NCBI GenBank assembly: GCA_947471245.1
Contig: CANIXM010000086.1
Location: 1 to 7,461 of the forward strand
DNA: 7,461 nucleotides
DNA from: Paludibacteraceae bacterium
GTDB taxonomy: Bacteria; Bacteroidota; Bacteroidia; Bacteroidales; Paludibacteraceae
Reading direction: 5' to 3'
Both the position numbers and the translations under genes were made by a program. Shown here in pieces: positions 1 through 7,400 of this stretch. The first letter of the stretch is position 1, and each line of letters begins with the position of its first letter. Below the pieces are notes generated by a model. That model was given only the letters and a program-made list of their open reading frames with translations. It was not told where the DNA came from and did not search any database.

Positions 1-3000
1 CACAACCATTCCGCATGTTGGGTCACAATGGTGAAATCAACACCATCAAAGGTAACCGCTTCTGGATGGAAGCACGCGAAAGTGTCTTGAAATCGGATCA
101 TTTAGGTGACCTAAAAGAACTACACCCTGTGGTTCAGCCGGGCATGAGCGATAGTGCGTCGCTTGACAATGTGCTTGAATTTTTGGTGATGTCTGGCAAA
201 AGTCTTCCACACGCGATGGCGATGTTGGTTCCAGAAAGTTGGAATTCTAAAAATCCAATTTCTGCAAATCTTAGAGGATTTTATGAATATCACAGCATGT
301 TTATGGAGCCTTGGGATGGTCCAGCTTGTTTGCTTTTCAGCGATGGAAGATATGCAGGTGGAATGCTTGATAGAAATGGACTTCGTCCTGCTCGTTGGTT
401 GATTACCCACGATGATATGATGTTTATCGCCTCTGAAACAGGCACTGTAGAAGTAGAAGCTCAGCGAATTAAAGCCAAAGGCAGACTCCAACCAGGCAAA
501 ATGTTGATGGTAGATACCGAAAGAGGTGAAGTGTATTATGACCAAGAGCTAAAAGAGGGATTAGCAAAAGCATTCCCATACAATGAGTGGTTGGCCGAAC
601 ATCGCATTAATCTTGATGACATCACATCGGGCAGATCAGTAAAAGTAGAAGTAGCCAACTACCAAACAACACTCAAAGCTTTCGGATATTCTAAGGAAGA
701 CCTTGAAAAGCTTATTATCCCTATGGCTAATGACGGCTATGAGCCAACAGCATCAATGGGTAATGACATCTCATTGGCAGTATTTTCGGAAAAACCACAA
801 CGACTGTTCAACTATTTCCGTCAGCAATTTGCTCAAGTTACCAATCCACCAATTGACCCGATTCGTGAGGAGCTAGTGATGTCATTGACTGGCTATGTGG
901 GATCATTGAACCAAAATCTATTGGAACCAGCATCTGAAATATGCAAGATGGTCAAATTGAAAAGTCCAGTGATTACCAATACTCAATTTGATATTTTATT
1001 AAACCTACAATACAAAGGATTCTCTACAGCCGTTCTACCAATGCTTTTCAAAGCCAAAGACGGTGCTACTGGTTTAGAAAAAGCGGTGAAAGAACTTTGC
1101 TTATCCGTTGAAAAAGCGGTTGATGAAGGAAAAAACTACATTGTGTTGAGCGATAGAGGCGTTGACAAAGACAATGCTCCTATCCCATCGTTGCTAGCAG
1201 TATCGGCAGTACACCACTACCTGATAGACAAACGCAAACGGATGCAAATTGACATAGTAGTAGAATCGGCCGAACCACGCGAAGTGATGCATTTTGCATT
1301 ATTATTTGGATTTGGTGCCAATGCGGTTAATCCATATTTGGCATTCGGAATTCTTAGCGACAGAATCAAAGCTGGTGACATCAAACTTGATTTTGCTACT
1401 GCAGAAAAGCACTTTATCAAATCAGTGAATAAAGGCTTATTAAAAGTAATGTCCAAAATGGGTATCTCAACACTGAGAAGCTACCGTGGCGCACAAATAT
1501 TTGAAGCTATCGGCGTATCCAACAAAGTACTAGAATCTTACTTCAAAGGTGTAATTTCAAAAATAGAAGGAATTGACCTTGAGGATATCGCTAATGAAAC
1601 CCTTCATTCATTCAACGAAGCATTCTATCCAGCAATAGATGCCCAAGAAGAATTGAAAAACTTGGGGCATTACGCTTATCGCAATGAAGGAGAATACCAT
1701 GCGTGGAACCCTGAAACAATAGCTCGCCTTCAGATTGCAACTAAAACAGGCGACTGGAACAAATACAAAGAATATTCAACGTTGGTTGACGATAAATCAG
1801 AATTGGCTTTTATCCGCGACTGCTTTGAATACAAACGTAACCCAATAGACATCAACGAAGTAGAACCAATAGAAAACATCACAAAACGTTTTGTCACAGG
1901 TGCAATGTCTTACGGCTCTATCAGTAGAGAGGCGCACGAAGCGATGGCAATAGCGATGAATAAAATTGGAGGTAGAAGTAACACTGGTGAAGGTGGTGAA
2001 GACCCTGAACGTTACAAAAAACGTGAAGATGGACTTAGCACCCGTAGTGCGATTAAGCAAGTTGCATCAGGTCGCTTTGGGGTGACTGCCGAATACCTTG
2101 TTAATGCAGACGAGATTCAAATCAAGATAGCACAAGGAGCAAAACCAGGAGAAGGTGGACAGTTGCCAGGTCACAAAGTGGATCAAATCATTGCAAAAAC
2201 TCGTCACTCTATACCAGGCATTTCGTTGATTTCTCCACCACCACATCATGACATTTATTCAATTGAAGATTTAGCACAGTTGATTTATGATTTGAAAAAC
2301 ATCAACCCCACAGCCATTATCAGCGTAAAACTGGTATCAGAAAGTGGTGTAGGAACTATTGCTGCTGGAGTGGCAAAAGCGAAGGCAGACCTGATACTTA
2401 TCAGTGGTGCTGAGGGTGGTACAGGTGCAAGTCCATCAAGTTCAATCAAGCATGCTGGACTGCCAATGGAAATTGGACTAGCCGAAACACAACAGACACT
2501 GGTGATGAACAACCTACGCGGTCAAATCAAACTTCAAGCGGATGGTCAATTGAAAACAGGTAAAGACATCATCACGGCTGCACTTTTGGGTGCTGAAGAA
2601 TTTGGCTTTGCTACAAGTGCACTGCTTGTACTTGGCTGTTTGATGATGCGCAAATGTCACTTGAATACTTGTCCAGTGGGTGTGGCTACACAAGATGAAG
2701 AATTGCGTAAACGATTTACAGGCAAATATGAATCATTGATCAATTTCTTTAACTTCTTGGCGCAAGACGTACGCGAACACTTAGCGCAAATGGGTTACAG
2801 AAGTATGGATGAAATCATTGGACATGCAGAACTACTGAATGTTAGAAACTTTGATTCGAAGAAAAAGATAAGCAAAGTTGACTTCTCTAAGTTACTTTAT
2901 GTACCAAAAGAAAACAACACCAATGCTATCCGTCACTCAAAGGATCAAAACCACAAACTAGAAAGTGTGCTTGACCAGGAGTTAATCAAACAAGCATTGC

Positions 3001-3797
3001 CATCATTGGATTTGTGCATGCCTGTAGAAATCAACACACCAATTAAAAACACTGACAGAGCTACAGGTGCTATGCTTTCTGGAGAAATAGCCAAACGTTA
3101 TGGTCAAGCAGGATTACCTGAAAACACCATTTCCATTAATTTCAAAGGTTCGGCAGGTCAAAGCTTTGGAGCTTTCCTTTCGAAAGGTGCTATTTTCCGT
3201 CTGGAAGGCGACGCGAATGACTACCTAGGCAAAGGTCTTTCTGGAGGTAGATTGGTAGTAGTGCCACCTAAAGAAAGCACATTCAAGCCAGAAGATAACA
3301 TCATAGCGGGTAATACCCTATTGTATGGTGCAACATCAGGTGAGGTGTTTATCAATGGTAGAGTGGGCGAACGTTTCTGCGTGCGTAACTCTGGAGCTAT
3401 CGCTGTAGTAGAAGGTGCAGGTGACCATTGCTGTGAATACATGACAGGTGGTAGAACAGTGGTACTTGGTGACACTGGACGTAACTTCGCTGCTGGTATG
3501 AGTGGTGGTGTGGCATACGTATTAAACGAAAAAGGAAACTTTGACTTCTTCTGCAACATGGAAATGGTAGAACTATCATTGATTGAAGACAGTGCTGATA
3601 AAAAAGAACTGCATGCATTGATAACTAAACATTATCAATACACCAACAGTCCGAGAGCAAAACAAATACTTGACAACTGGAGCGAATATGTGGAGAAATT
3701 TATCCAAATCGTTCCAATAGAATACAAACGAGTATTGCAAGAGGAAAAAATGGCTGCCATTAATCAAAAAATTGCTCAGGTAGAAAGGGACTACTAG
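1..3797 (+). CDS. gltB: Glutamate synthase large (alpha) subunit, 5'-truncated by window edge
   Basis: Large subunit of glutamate synthase (GOGAT), a cytoplasmic iron-sulfur flavoprotein. It hydrolyses glutamine, channels the ammonia inward and makes glutamate from 2-oxoglutarate. The frame is open from the left edge (first full codon at base 3, giving QPFR before the first Met at 15), so that Met is internal. Counting it as residue 1, HNGEINT at 4-10 carries the Asn-Gly oxyanion-hole pair of the class II glutaminase domain. A central domain follows from about 200. The FMN synthase domain starts near 555, with GAMSYGS at 629-635, PGEGGQLPG at 711-719 and SGAEGGTGASP at 797-807. Cys875, Cys881 and Cys886 form the C-x5-C-x4-C 3Fe-4S site. 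A glycine-rich beta-helix domain fills the C-terminus from about 980. Motif spacing against the Azospirillum enzyme suggests about 226 mature residues are missing, including the nucleophilic N-terminal Cys. No frameshift is seen. gltD follows after 158 bases. Confidence 0.97.
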   Translation, partial: QPFRMLGHNGEINTIKGNRFWMEARESVLKSDHLGDLKELHPVVQPGMSDSASLDNVLEFLVMSGKSLPHAMAMLVPESWNSKNPISANLRGFYEYHSMFMEPWDGPACLLFSDGRYAGGMLDRNGLRPARWLITHDDMMFIASETGTVEVEAQRIKAKGRLQPGKMLMVDTERGEVYYDQELKEGLAKAFPYNEWLAEHRINLDDITSGRSVKVEVANYQTTLKAFGYSKEDLEKLIIPMANDGYEPTASMGNDISLAVFSEKPQRLFNYFRQQFAQVTNPPIDPIREELVMSLTGYVGSLNQNLLEPASEICKMVKLKSPVITNTQFDILLNLQYKGFSTAVLPMLFKAKDGATGLEKAVKELCLSVEKAVDEGKNYIVLSDRGVDKDNAPIPSLLAVSAVHHYLIDKRKRMQIDIVVESAEPREVMHFALLFGFGANAVNPYLAFGILSDRIKAGDIKLDFATAEKHFIKSVNKGLLKVMSKMGISTLRSYRGAQIFEAIGVSNKVLESYFKGVISKIEGIDLEDIANETLHSFNEAFYPAIDAQEELKNLGHYAYRNEGEYHAWNPETIARLQIATKTGDWNKYKEYSTLVDDKSELAFIRDCFEYKRNPIDINEVEPIENITKRFVTGAMSYGSISREAHEAMAIAMNKIGGRSNTGEGGEDPERYKKREDGLSTRSAIKQVASGRFGVTAEYLVNADEIQIKIAQGAKPGEGGQLPGHKVDQIIAKTRHSIPGISLISPPPHHDIYSIEDLAQLIYDLKNINPTAIISVKLVSESGVGTIAAGVAKAKADLILISGAEGGTGASPSSSIKHAGLPMEIGLAETQQTLVMNNLRGQIKLQADGQLKTGKDIITAALLGAEEFGFATSALLVLGCLMMRKCHLNTCPVGVATQDEELRKRFTGKYESLINFFNFLAQDVREHLAQMGYRSMDEIIGHAELLNVRNFDSKKKISKVDFSKLLYVPKENNTNAIRHSKDQNHKLESVLDQELIKQALPSLDLCMPVEINTPIKNTDRATGAMLSGEIAKRYGQAGLPENTISINFKGSAGQSFGAFLSKGAIFRLEGDANDYLGKGLSGGRLVVVPPKESTFKPEDNIIAGNTLLYGATSGEVFINGRVGERFCVRNSGAIAVVEGAGDHCCEYMTGGRTVVLGDTGRNFAAGMSGGVAYVLNEKGNFDFFCNMEMVELSLIEDSADKKELHALITKHYQYTNSPRAKQILDNWSEYVEKFIQIVPIEYKRVLQEEKMAAINQKIAQVERDY

Positions 3798-3799
3798 GA

Positions 3800-3834
3800 T
3801 TAATTAATAATTGATAATTGATAATTAATAATTA
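3800..3834. repeat. 7-bp AT-only tandem repeat (about five units) after gltB
   Basis: Directly after the gltB stop there are four head-to-tail heptamers, ATAATTG, ATAATTG, ATAATTA and ATAATTA (3807-3834). A fifth, one-mismatch copy, TTAATTA, precedes them at 3800-3806. Apart from two G residues the tract is pure A/T. Similar AATTGAT/AATTAAT strings are, to my memory, common between genes in Bacteroidota. The role is unknown. It could be a slippage-prone spacer, an AT-rich upstream element for a promoter in this gap, or neutral filler. Confidence 0.75.
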
Positions 3835-3862
3835 AAACAAGTCCTCTTACTTGGCTTTCATT

Positions 3863-3870
3863 TACTTTTG
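3863..3870 (+). promoter_or_regulatory. Possible Bacteroidota -7 promoter element upstream of gltD
   Basis: TACTTTTG matches the Bacteroidota -7 consensus TAnnTTTG. It lies 85 bases before the gltD start, inside the unusually long gltB-gltD gap. I find no TTTG-type -33 element at the expected distance of about 19-21 bases upstream; the nearest TTG (3851-3853) is too close. If real, transcription would begin near 3875-3880 and the leader would contain the hairpin at 3914-3939. A chance match is quite possible. Confidence 0.22.
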
Positions 3871-3913
3871 ATAACAGAGTACAAGCAATAAAATTAAACA
3901 CATTAAAAAAAAC

Positions 3914-3939
3914 CTCGTTTTGGATTAATCTGAAACGAG
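3914..3939 (+). other. RNA hairpin in the gltD leader
   Basis: CTCGTTTTGGA (3914-3924) and TCTGAAACGAG (3929-3939) pair as an 11-bp stem around the tetraloop TTAA. The outer seven pairs are perfect and the two G-U wobbles are adjacent. The wobbles become C-A mismatches on the minus strand, so the structure favours plus-strand RNA. It ends 16 bases before the gltD ATG. No T-run follows, so it is not a plus-strand terminator. An A8 run just upstream (3905-3912) gives it the look of a weak minus-strand terminator, but no minus-strand gene ends there. A role in mRNA stability, subunit-ratio control or ribosome access is inference. Confidence 0.5.
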
Positions 3940-3955
3940 AACAATATATCAAATC

Positions 3956-5368
3956 ATGGGAAATCCTAAAGCATTTATGATGATACCCCGCAAGGAAGCG
4001 GGATACCGTCCAGTAAATGAACGCATTTACGACTTTGGCGAGGTGGAACAAACCTTGAACCAAGAAGACCGCAAATTACAGGCATCGCGCTGTATGGATT
4101 GTGGTATTCCATTCTGTCACTGGGGATGTCCGCTTGGCAACAAAATGCCAGAGTGGCAAGATCTTATCTATAAAGGAAAATGGAAAGAAGGAATTGAAAA
4201 CCTTCATGAAACAAATAACTTCCCGGATTTCACAGGTCGTATTTGTCCTGCACCATGCGAAAAATCATGTGTGCTAGCATTGCATGAAGCACCAGTGACT
4301 ATTCGTGAAAACGAGTGTGCTGTAACAGAAATTGGCTTTACAGAAGGGATAATCAAACCACAACCGCCTAAAACTCGCACGGGTAAAAAAGTAGCTATCA
4401 TTGGTTCTGGTCCTGCTGGAATGGCAGCAGCACAACAGCTCAACCGCAAAGGTCACTTGGTAACATTGTTCGAAAAAGACAATTCACTTGGTGGATTGCT
4501 TCGCTATGGCATTCCTAATTTCAAATTGAACAAAAACATCATTGATCGCAGATTGAATCAATTGGAAGAGGAAGGCATCATCTTTAAACCTAACACCGAA
4601 GTAGGTAAACACATATCAGGAAAAGAGATTCTTAAAAGTTTTGATGCCGTGTGTATCGCCATTGGTGCAGGTCATCCACGCAACATTACTCCTGAGGGTC
4701 GTGATCTGAAAGGCATCCATTTCGCAATGGAATTTTTGTCTCAGCAAAACCAACTCATCATGGGCGAAACAGTCGAAGCTGCGAGCCTAATATCAGCAAA
4801 AGACAAACATGTATTGGTTATTGGTGGTGGTGACACTGGATCTGACTGTGTAGGAACTTCCATCCGTCAAGGTGCGGTTAAGGTAACTCAGATAGAAATC
4901 ATGCCACAACCGCCAGTAGGTAAAAACCCTGCAACTCCTTGGCCATACTATCCTACGATACTTAAAACATCCAGTTCACATGAAGAAGGATGTACACGCA
5001 AATGGAGTCTTAACACCAAACAATTTATCGGACAGAATGGTCAATTGACAGAAGTGTTGGTAGAAGAAGTAGAATGGGTGAAAGATGAAAGCGGACGCAT
5101 GAATATGCAACCAACTGGGAAGACAGAGGTTATAAAAGCGGACTTGGTATTCTTAGCACTTGGATTTACTCAACCTGTACACGAAGGACTGCTCAACGAG
5201 CTAGGTGTAGACTACGATGCAAGAGGCAATGTGGCAGTGGACAAAACATTCAAAAGTAGTATTGATAAAGTGTATGCTACTGGAGATGCGGCCATTGGTG
5301 CAAGTTTGGTGGTACGTGCCATTGCATTGGGAAGAAAAGTAGCTGAGGAAATTCATAAAATTTTGTAA
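3956..5368 (+). CDS. gltD: Glutamate synthase small (beta) subunit, NADPH-type
   Basis: Small subunit of glutamate synthase. It takes electrons from NAD(P)H through FAD and passes them via 4Fe-4S clusters to GltB in the cytoplasm. At 470 residues it has the family's usual length (E. coli about 472). The N-terminal ferredoxin-like part carries Cys46, 49, 54 and 58 (C-x2-C-x4-C-x3-C) and Cys97, 101 and 105 for the two 4Fe-4S clusters. An FAD Rossmann motif GSGPAG lies at 150-155, a nucleotide-binding motif GGGDTG at 290-295 and the C-terminal FAD signature ATGDA at 441-445. The first ATG is chosen because MGNPKAF fits the family's N-terminus; the next Mets (residues 8-9) would cut into it. No Shine-Dalgarno is visible. 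It follows gltB, its obligate partner, and leads into asnB 41 bases later. GltD-like flavoproteins also occur in other reductases, but the adjacent gltB settles the identity. Confidence 0.97.
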   Translation: MGNPKAFMMIPRKEAGYRPVNERIYDFGEVEQTLNQEDRKLQASRCMDCGIPFCHWGCPLGNKMPEWQDLIYKGKWKEGIENLHETNNFPDFTGRICPAPCEKSCVLALHEAPVTIRENECAVTEIGFTEGIIKPQPPKTRTGKKVAIIGSGPAGMAAAQQLNRKGHLVTLFEKDNSLGGLLRYGIPNFKLNKNIIDRRLNQLEEEGIIFKPNTEVGKHISGKEILKSFDAVCIAIGAGHPRNITPEGRDLKGIHFAMEFLSQQNQLIMGETVEAASLISAKDKHVLVIGGGDTGSDCVGTSIRQGAVKVTQIEIMPQPPVGKNPATPWPYYPTILKTSSSHEEGCTRKWSLNTKQFIGQNGQLTEVLVEEVEWVKDESGRMNMQPTGKTEVIKADLVFLALGFTQPVHEGLLNELGVDYDARGNVAVDKTFKSSIDKVYATGDAAIGASLVVRAIALGRKVAEEIHKIL

Positions 5369-5372
5369 CCTT

Positions 5373-5390
5373 TTCCACCTTATGGTGGAG
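5373..5390 (+). other. Small hairpin in the gltD-asnB gap
   Basis: TCCACC (5374-5379) and GGTGGA (5384-5389) form a perfect 6-bp stem with a TTAT loop, extended by a T-G pair at 5373/5390. It lies 4 bases after the gltD stop and 19 bases before the asnB ATG. There is no T-run, so it should not terminate transcription. The 3' arm is the only purine-rich, Shine-Dalgarno-like string before asnB, but it is too far from the start to serve normally. An intercistronic stability or processing element is possible; chance is also plausible for so short a stem. Confidence 0.4.
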
Positions 5391-5409
5391 TCTAAAACTA
5401 AAAACATAT

Positions 5410-7077
5410 ATGTGCGGAATAGTATGTGCATTTGATTTAAAACATCCAGTACAGGCTTTGAGACCTCAGGTTCTTAAAATGTCAAAAAAAATTCGTCACC
5501 GTGGGCCAGATTGGTCGGGTGTCTTCTCTTCAGAAAAAACAATCATGGCTCACGAGCGACTATCAATCGTAGATCCAGAATCTGGAAAACAACCTCTATA
5601 CAGTAAAGATGGCAAACTGGTGCTGGCTGTGAATGGAGAAATATACAACCATCAAGAAATCAGAGAACGATTTGAAGGTAAGTATGAGTTTCTTACTAAG
5701 TCAGACTGTGAGGTGATACTTGCTCTTTATCGTGAAAAAGGACCTAACTTCCTGGAAGATCTTAATGGGATATTTGCCTTTGCATTGTATGACATCGAAA
5801 AAGATATATTCCTTATCGGTCGTGACCACATTGGCATCATTCCATTGTACCAAGGATGGGATGCAATGGGAACTTATTATGTTGCATCAGAGCTCAAAGC
5901 ATTAGAAGGATATTGCTTGAAAATAGAAGAATTTTTACCCGGTCAATACTATTACAGTCCAGACAAAAAACCAACAAAATGGTATATTCGCGACTGGGAA
6001 AATTTTGACGCAGTAAAAAACAATCCTGCAAGCATTGATGAACTTCGTGATGCTTTGGAAGCAGCGGTGGAACGTCAGTTGATGGCCGATGTACCTTATG
6101 GTGTACTTCTTTCTGGAGGATTGGACTCTTCCATTATTTCGGCAGTGGCCATTAAATGTGCAAAAAAACGAACTGATGCAAGTGGAAAAAACGTGTGGGG
6201 AACAAATCTTCATTCGTTTGCAGTAGGACTGGAAGGATCGCCTGACTTAGCTGCTGCTCGCAAAGTGGCTGATTACATTGGCACCATTCATCATGAGATA
6301 CATTTTACTGTGCAAGAAGGACTTGATGCCATACGTGATGTGATTTATCACATAGAAACTTATGATGTAACTACCATCCGTGCTAGTACTCCAATGTACT
6401 TACTTTCGCGCGTGATTAAATCCATGGGTGTAAAAATGGTGCTTTCGGGAGAAGGGGCTGATGAGATATTCGGCGGATACCTGTATTTCCACAAAGCACC
6501 TAATGCTGAGGAGTTTCACAAAGAAACAGTGCGTAAACTTAGTAAACTTCACATGTACGACTGCTTGAGAGCTAATAAGTCATTGGCATCGTGGGGTGTA
6601 GAAGGTCGTGTTCCGTTTCTTGACAAAGAATTTATGGACGTGGCAATGCGCCTAAACCCTACTGAAAAAATGGCAGGTAGCAATGGCAAGATGGAGAAAT
6701 GGATTCTTCGAAAAGCATTTGAAAGTTATCTTCCAGAAAGTGTGGCATGGCGTCAAAAGGAGCAATTCTCTGACGGCGTGGGTTACAACTGGATAGATAC
6801 GCTTAAGGAACTAACCACCAATAGTGTAACGGATGAACAAATGGCTAAAGTGGCAGAAACATATCCTATCAATCCACCTATGTCTAAGGAAGAGTATTAC
6901 TATAGAACCATCTTCAATGATTTATTTCCATCGGACTCAGCTGCTAAATGTGTACCATCGGTACCATCAGTAGCATGTAGTACTCCAATAGCCATGGAAT
7001 GGGATGTCTCATTTAAAAACATGGTTGACCCTTCGGGACGTGCTGTGAAAAGCGTACACGAACAGGGGTATAAGTGA
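5410..7077 (+). CDS. asnB: Asparagine synthetase B, glutamine-hydrolysing
   Basis: Cytoplasmic enzyme that makes asparagine from aspartate, glutamine and ATP, releasing AMP and pyrophosphate. It has 555 residues, matching the short E. coli-type AsnB (about 554). The start is fixed by Met-Cys-Gly: Cys2 becomes the N-terminal nucleophile once Met is removed. Glutaminase motifs are RHRGPDWSG (29-37), Arg50 in HERLSIVD, NGEIYNH (75-81) and Asp99 in SDCE. The synthetase domain has the pyrophosphate loop SGGLDSS (235-241), SGEGADEIFGGY (346-357) and Lys450 in WRQKEQFSDGVGY, the equivalent of the catalytic Lys449. The C-terminus (CVPSVPSVACS, then DPSGRAV) resembles E. coli AsnB as I remember it. 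All expected catalytic residues seem present. No Shine-Dalgarno precedes it, only an A-rich leader. It is the last gene before the terminator at 7116, so it probably shares a transcript with gltB and gltD. Confidence 0.97.
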   Translation: MCGIVCAFDLKHPVQALRPQVLKMSKKIRHRGPDWSGVFSSEKTIMAHERLSIVDPESGKQPLYSKDGKLVLAVNGEIYNHQEIRERFEGKYEFLTKSDCEVILALYREKGPNFLEDLNGIFAFALYDIEKDIFLIGRDHIGIIPLYQGWDAMGTYYVASELKALEGYCLKIEEFLPGQYYYSPDKKPTKWYIRDWENFDAVKNNPASIDELRDALEAAVERQLMADVPYGVLLSGGLDSSIISAVAIKCAKKRTDASGKNVWGTNLHSFAVGLEGSPDLAAARKVADYIGTIHHEIHFTVQEGLDAIRDVIYHIETYDVTTIRASTPMYLLSRVIKSMGVKMVLSGEGADEIFGGYLYFHKAPNAEEFHKETVRKLSKLHMYDCLRANKSLASWGVEGRVPFLDKEFMDVAMRLNPTEKMAGSNGKMEKWILRKAFESYLPESVAWRQKEQFSDGVGYNWIDTLKELTTNSVTDEQMAKVAETYPINPPMSKEEYYYRTIFNDLFPSDSAAKCVPSVPSVACSTPIAMEWDVSFKNMVDPSGRAVKSVHEQGYK

Positions 7078-7115
7078 TGGATAGTTAACGAATTGACGAA
7101 TTCTAAAATTGAGAT

Positions 7116-7160
7116 AGAGAGACTTTGCATGATTATGCAGGGTCTCTTTTTTTATTTTTA
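7116..7160 (+). terminator. Intrinsic terminator of the gltB-gltD-asnB operon
   Basis: GAGACTTTGCAT (7119-7130) and ATGCAGGGTCTC (7135-7146) pair as a 12-bp stem with two G-U wobbles and a GATT loop. The stem can extend outward by A-T pairs into the T-tract. Seven T residues follow (7147-7153), then A and five more T. It starts 38 bases after the asnB stop. The wobbles become C-A mismatches on the minus strand, and no good T-run lies on that side, so it acts in the plus direction. Confidence 0.9.
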
Positions 7161-7192
7161 CTCACGGGGTGACTTTGAATCACCCCGTGAGT
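7160..7192. repeat. Perfect 12-bp GC-rich inverted repeat between convergent genes
   Basis: CTCACGGGGTGA (7161-7172) and TCACCCCGTGAG (7180-7191) are exact inverted copies around the 7-base loop CTTTGAA, with one more A-T pair at 7160/7192. The stem begins directly after the T-tract of the asnB terminator and is much more GC-rich than its surroundings. Neither strand has a T-run after it: plus continues TTGAACAG and minus continues TAAAAATAAAA. It is therefore not a textbook terminator on its own. It could be a 3'-end stabilising hairpin for the minus-strand gene, a backup termination structure, or a protein-binding palindrome. Confidence 0.8.
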
Positions 7193-7239
7193 TGAACAGT
7201 GTCGAACATAATCATCTCAATGGTATTCATAGCCATCTC

Positions 7240-7400
7240 GTAAGTGAGGATGAAAAATATAAAGATTATTTTTTCCCTCTAATAACAATATCCACATATC
7301 TATCCAGCTCGAAAGAATCGTGAAACTGAATACGATACACATAGATTTTGTTGGCTTTGAGAAAAAGGAAAGTTTGAGCGAGTTGATTGTAAGTGAGGAT
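7240..7400. repeat. 12-bp direct repeat pair, GTAAGTGAGGAT
   Basis: The exact 12-mer GTAAGTGAGGAT occurs at 7240-7251 and 7389-7400, 149 bases apart. The right copy lies inside the minus-strand reading frame, where it encodes Ile-Leu-Thr-Tyr. The left copy lies just beyond that gene's stop codon. The flanks of the copies do not match. Two identical 12-mers in under 300 bases are unlikely by chance, but the meaning is unknown. Confidence 0.5.

Noticed and set aside
15..17. ATG at 15 as the start of gltB
   Set aside because: The frame is open to the left edge with QPFR before it, and HNGEINT directly after is an internal glutaminase motif about 230 residues into the family.
120..545. Minus-strand 141-codon open frame inside gltB
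   Set aside because: It lies opposite conserved GltB coding sequence, is rich in His, Phe, Ser and Ile without a known motif, and is explained as an antisense shadow. The other antisense frames within gltB, gltD and asnB were rejected for the same reason.
3838..3853. Inverted repeat CAAGT/ACTTG in the gltB-gltD gap
   Set aside because: Only five base pairs around a six-base loop; this is expected by chance in AT-rich DNA.
7088..7102. Direct repeat ACGAATT x2 after asnB
   Set aside because: A single short 7-bp duplication with one base between copies, with no link to a known element.
7093..7323. Plus-strand 76-codon open frame after asnB
   Set aside because: It runs through the terminator, its T-tract and the perfect inverted repeat, has no recognisable motif, and overlaps the better-supported minus-strand frame.
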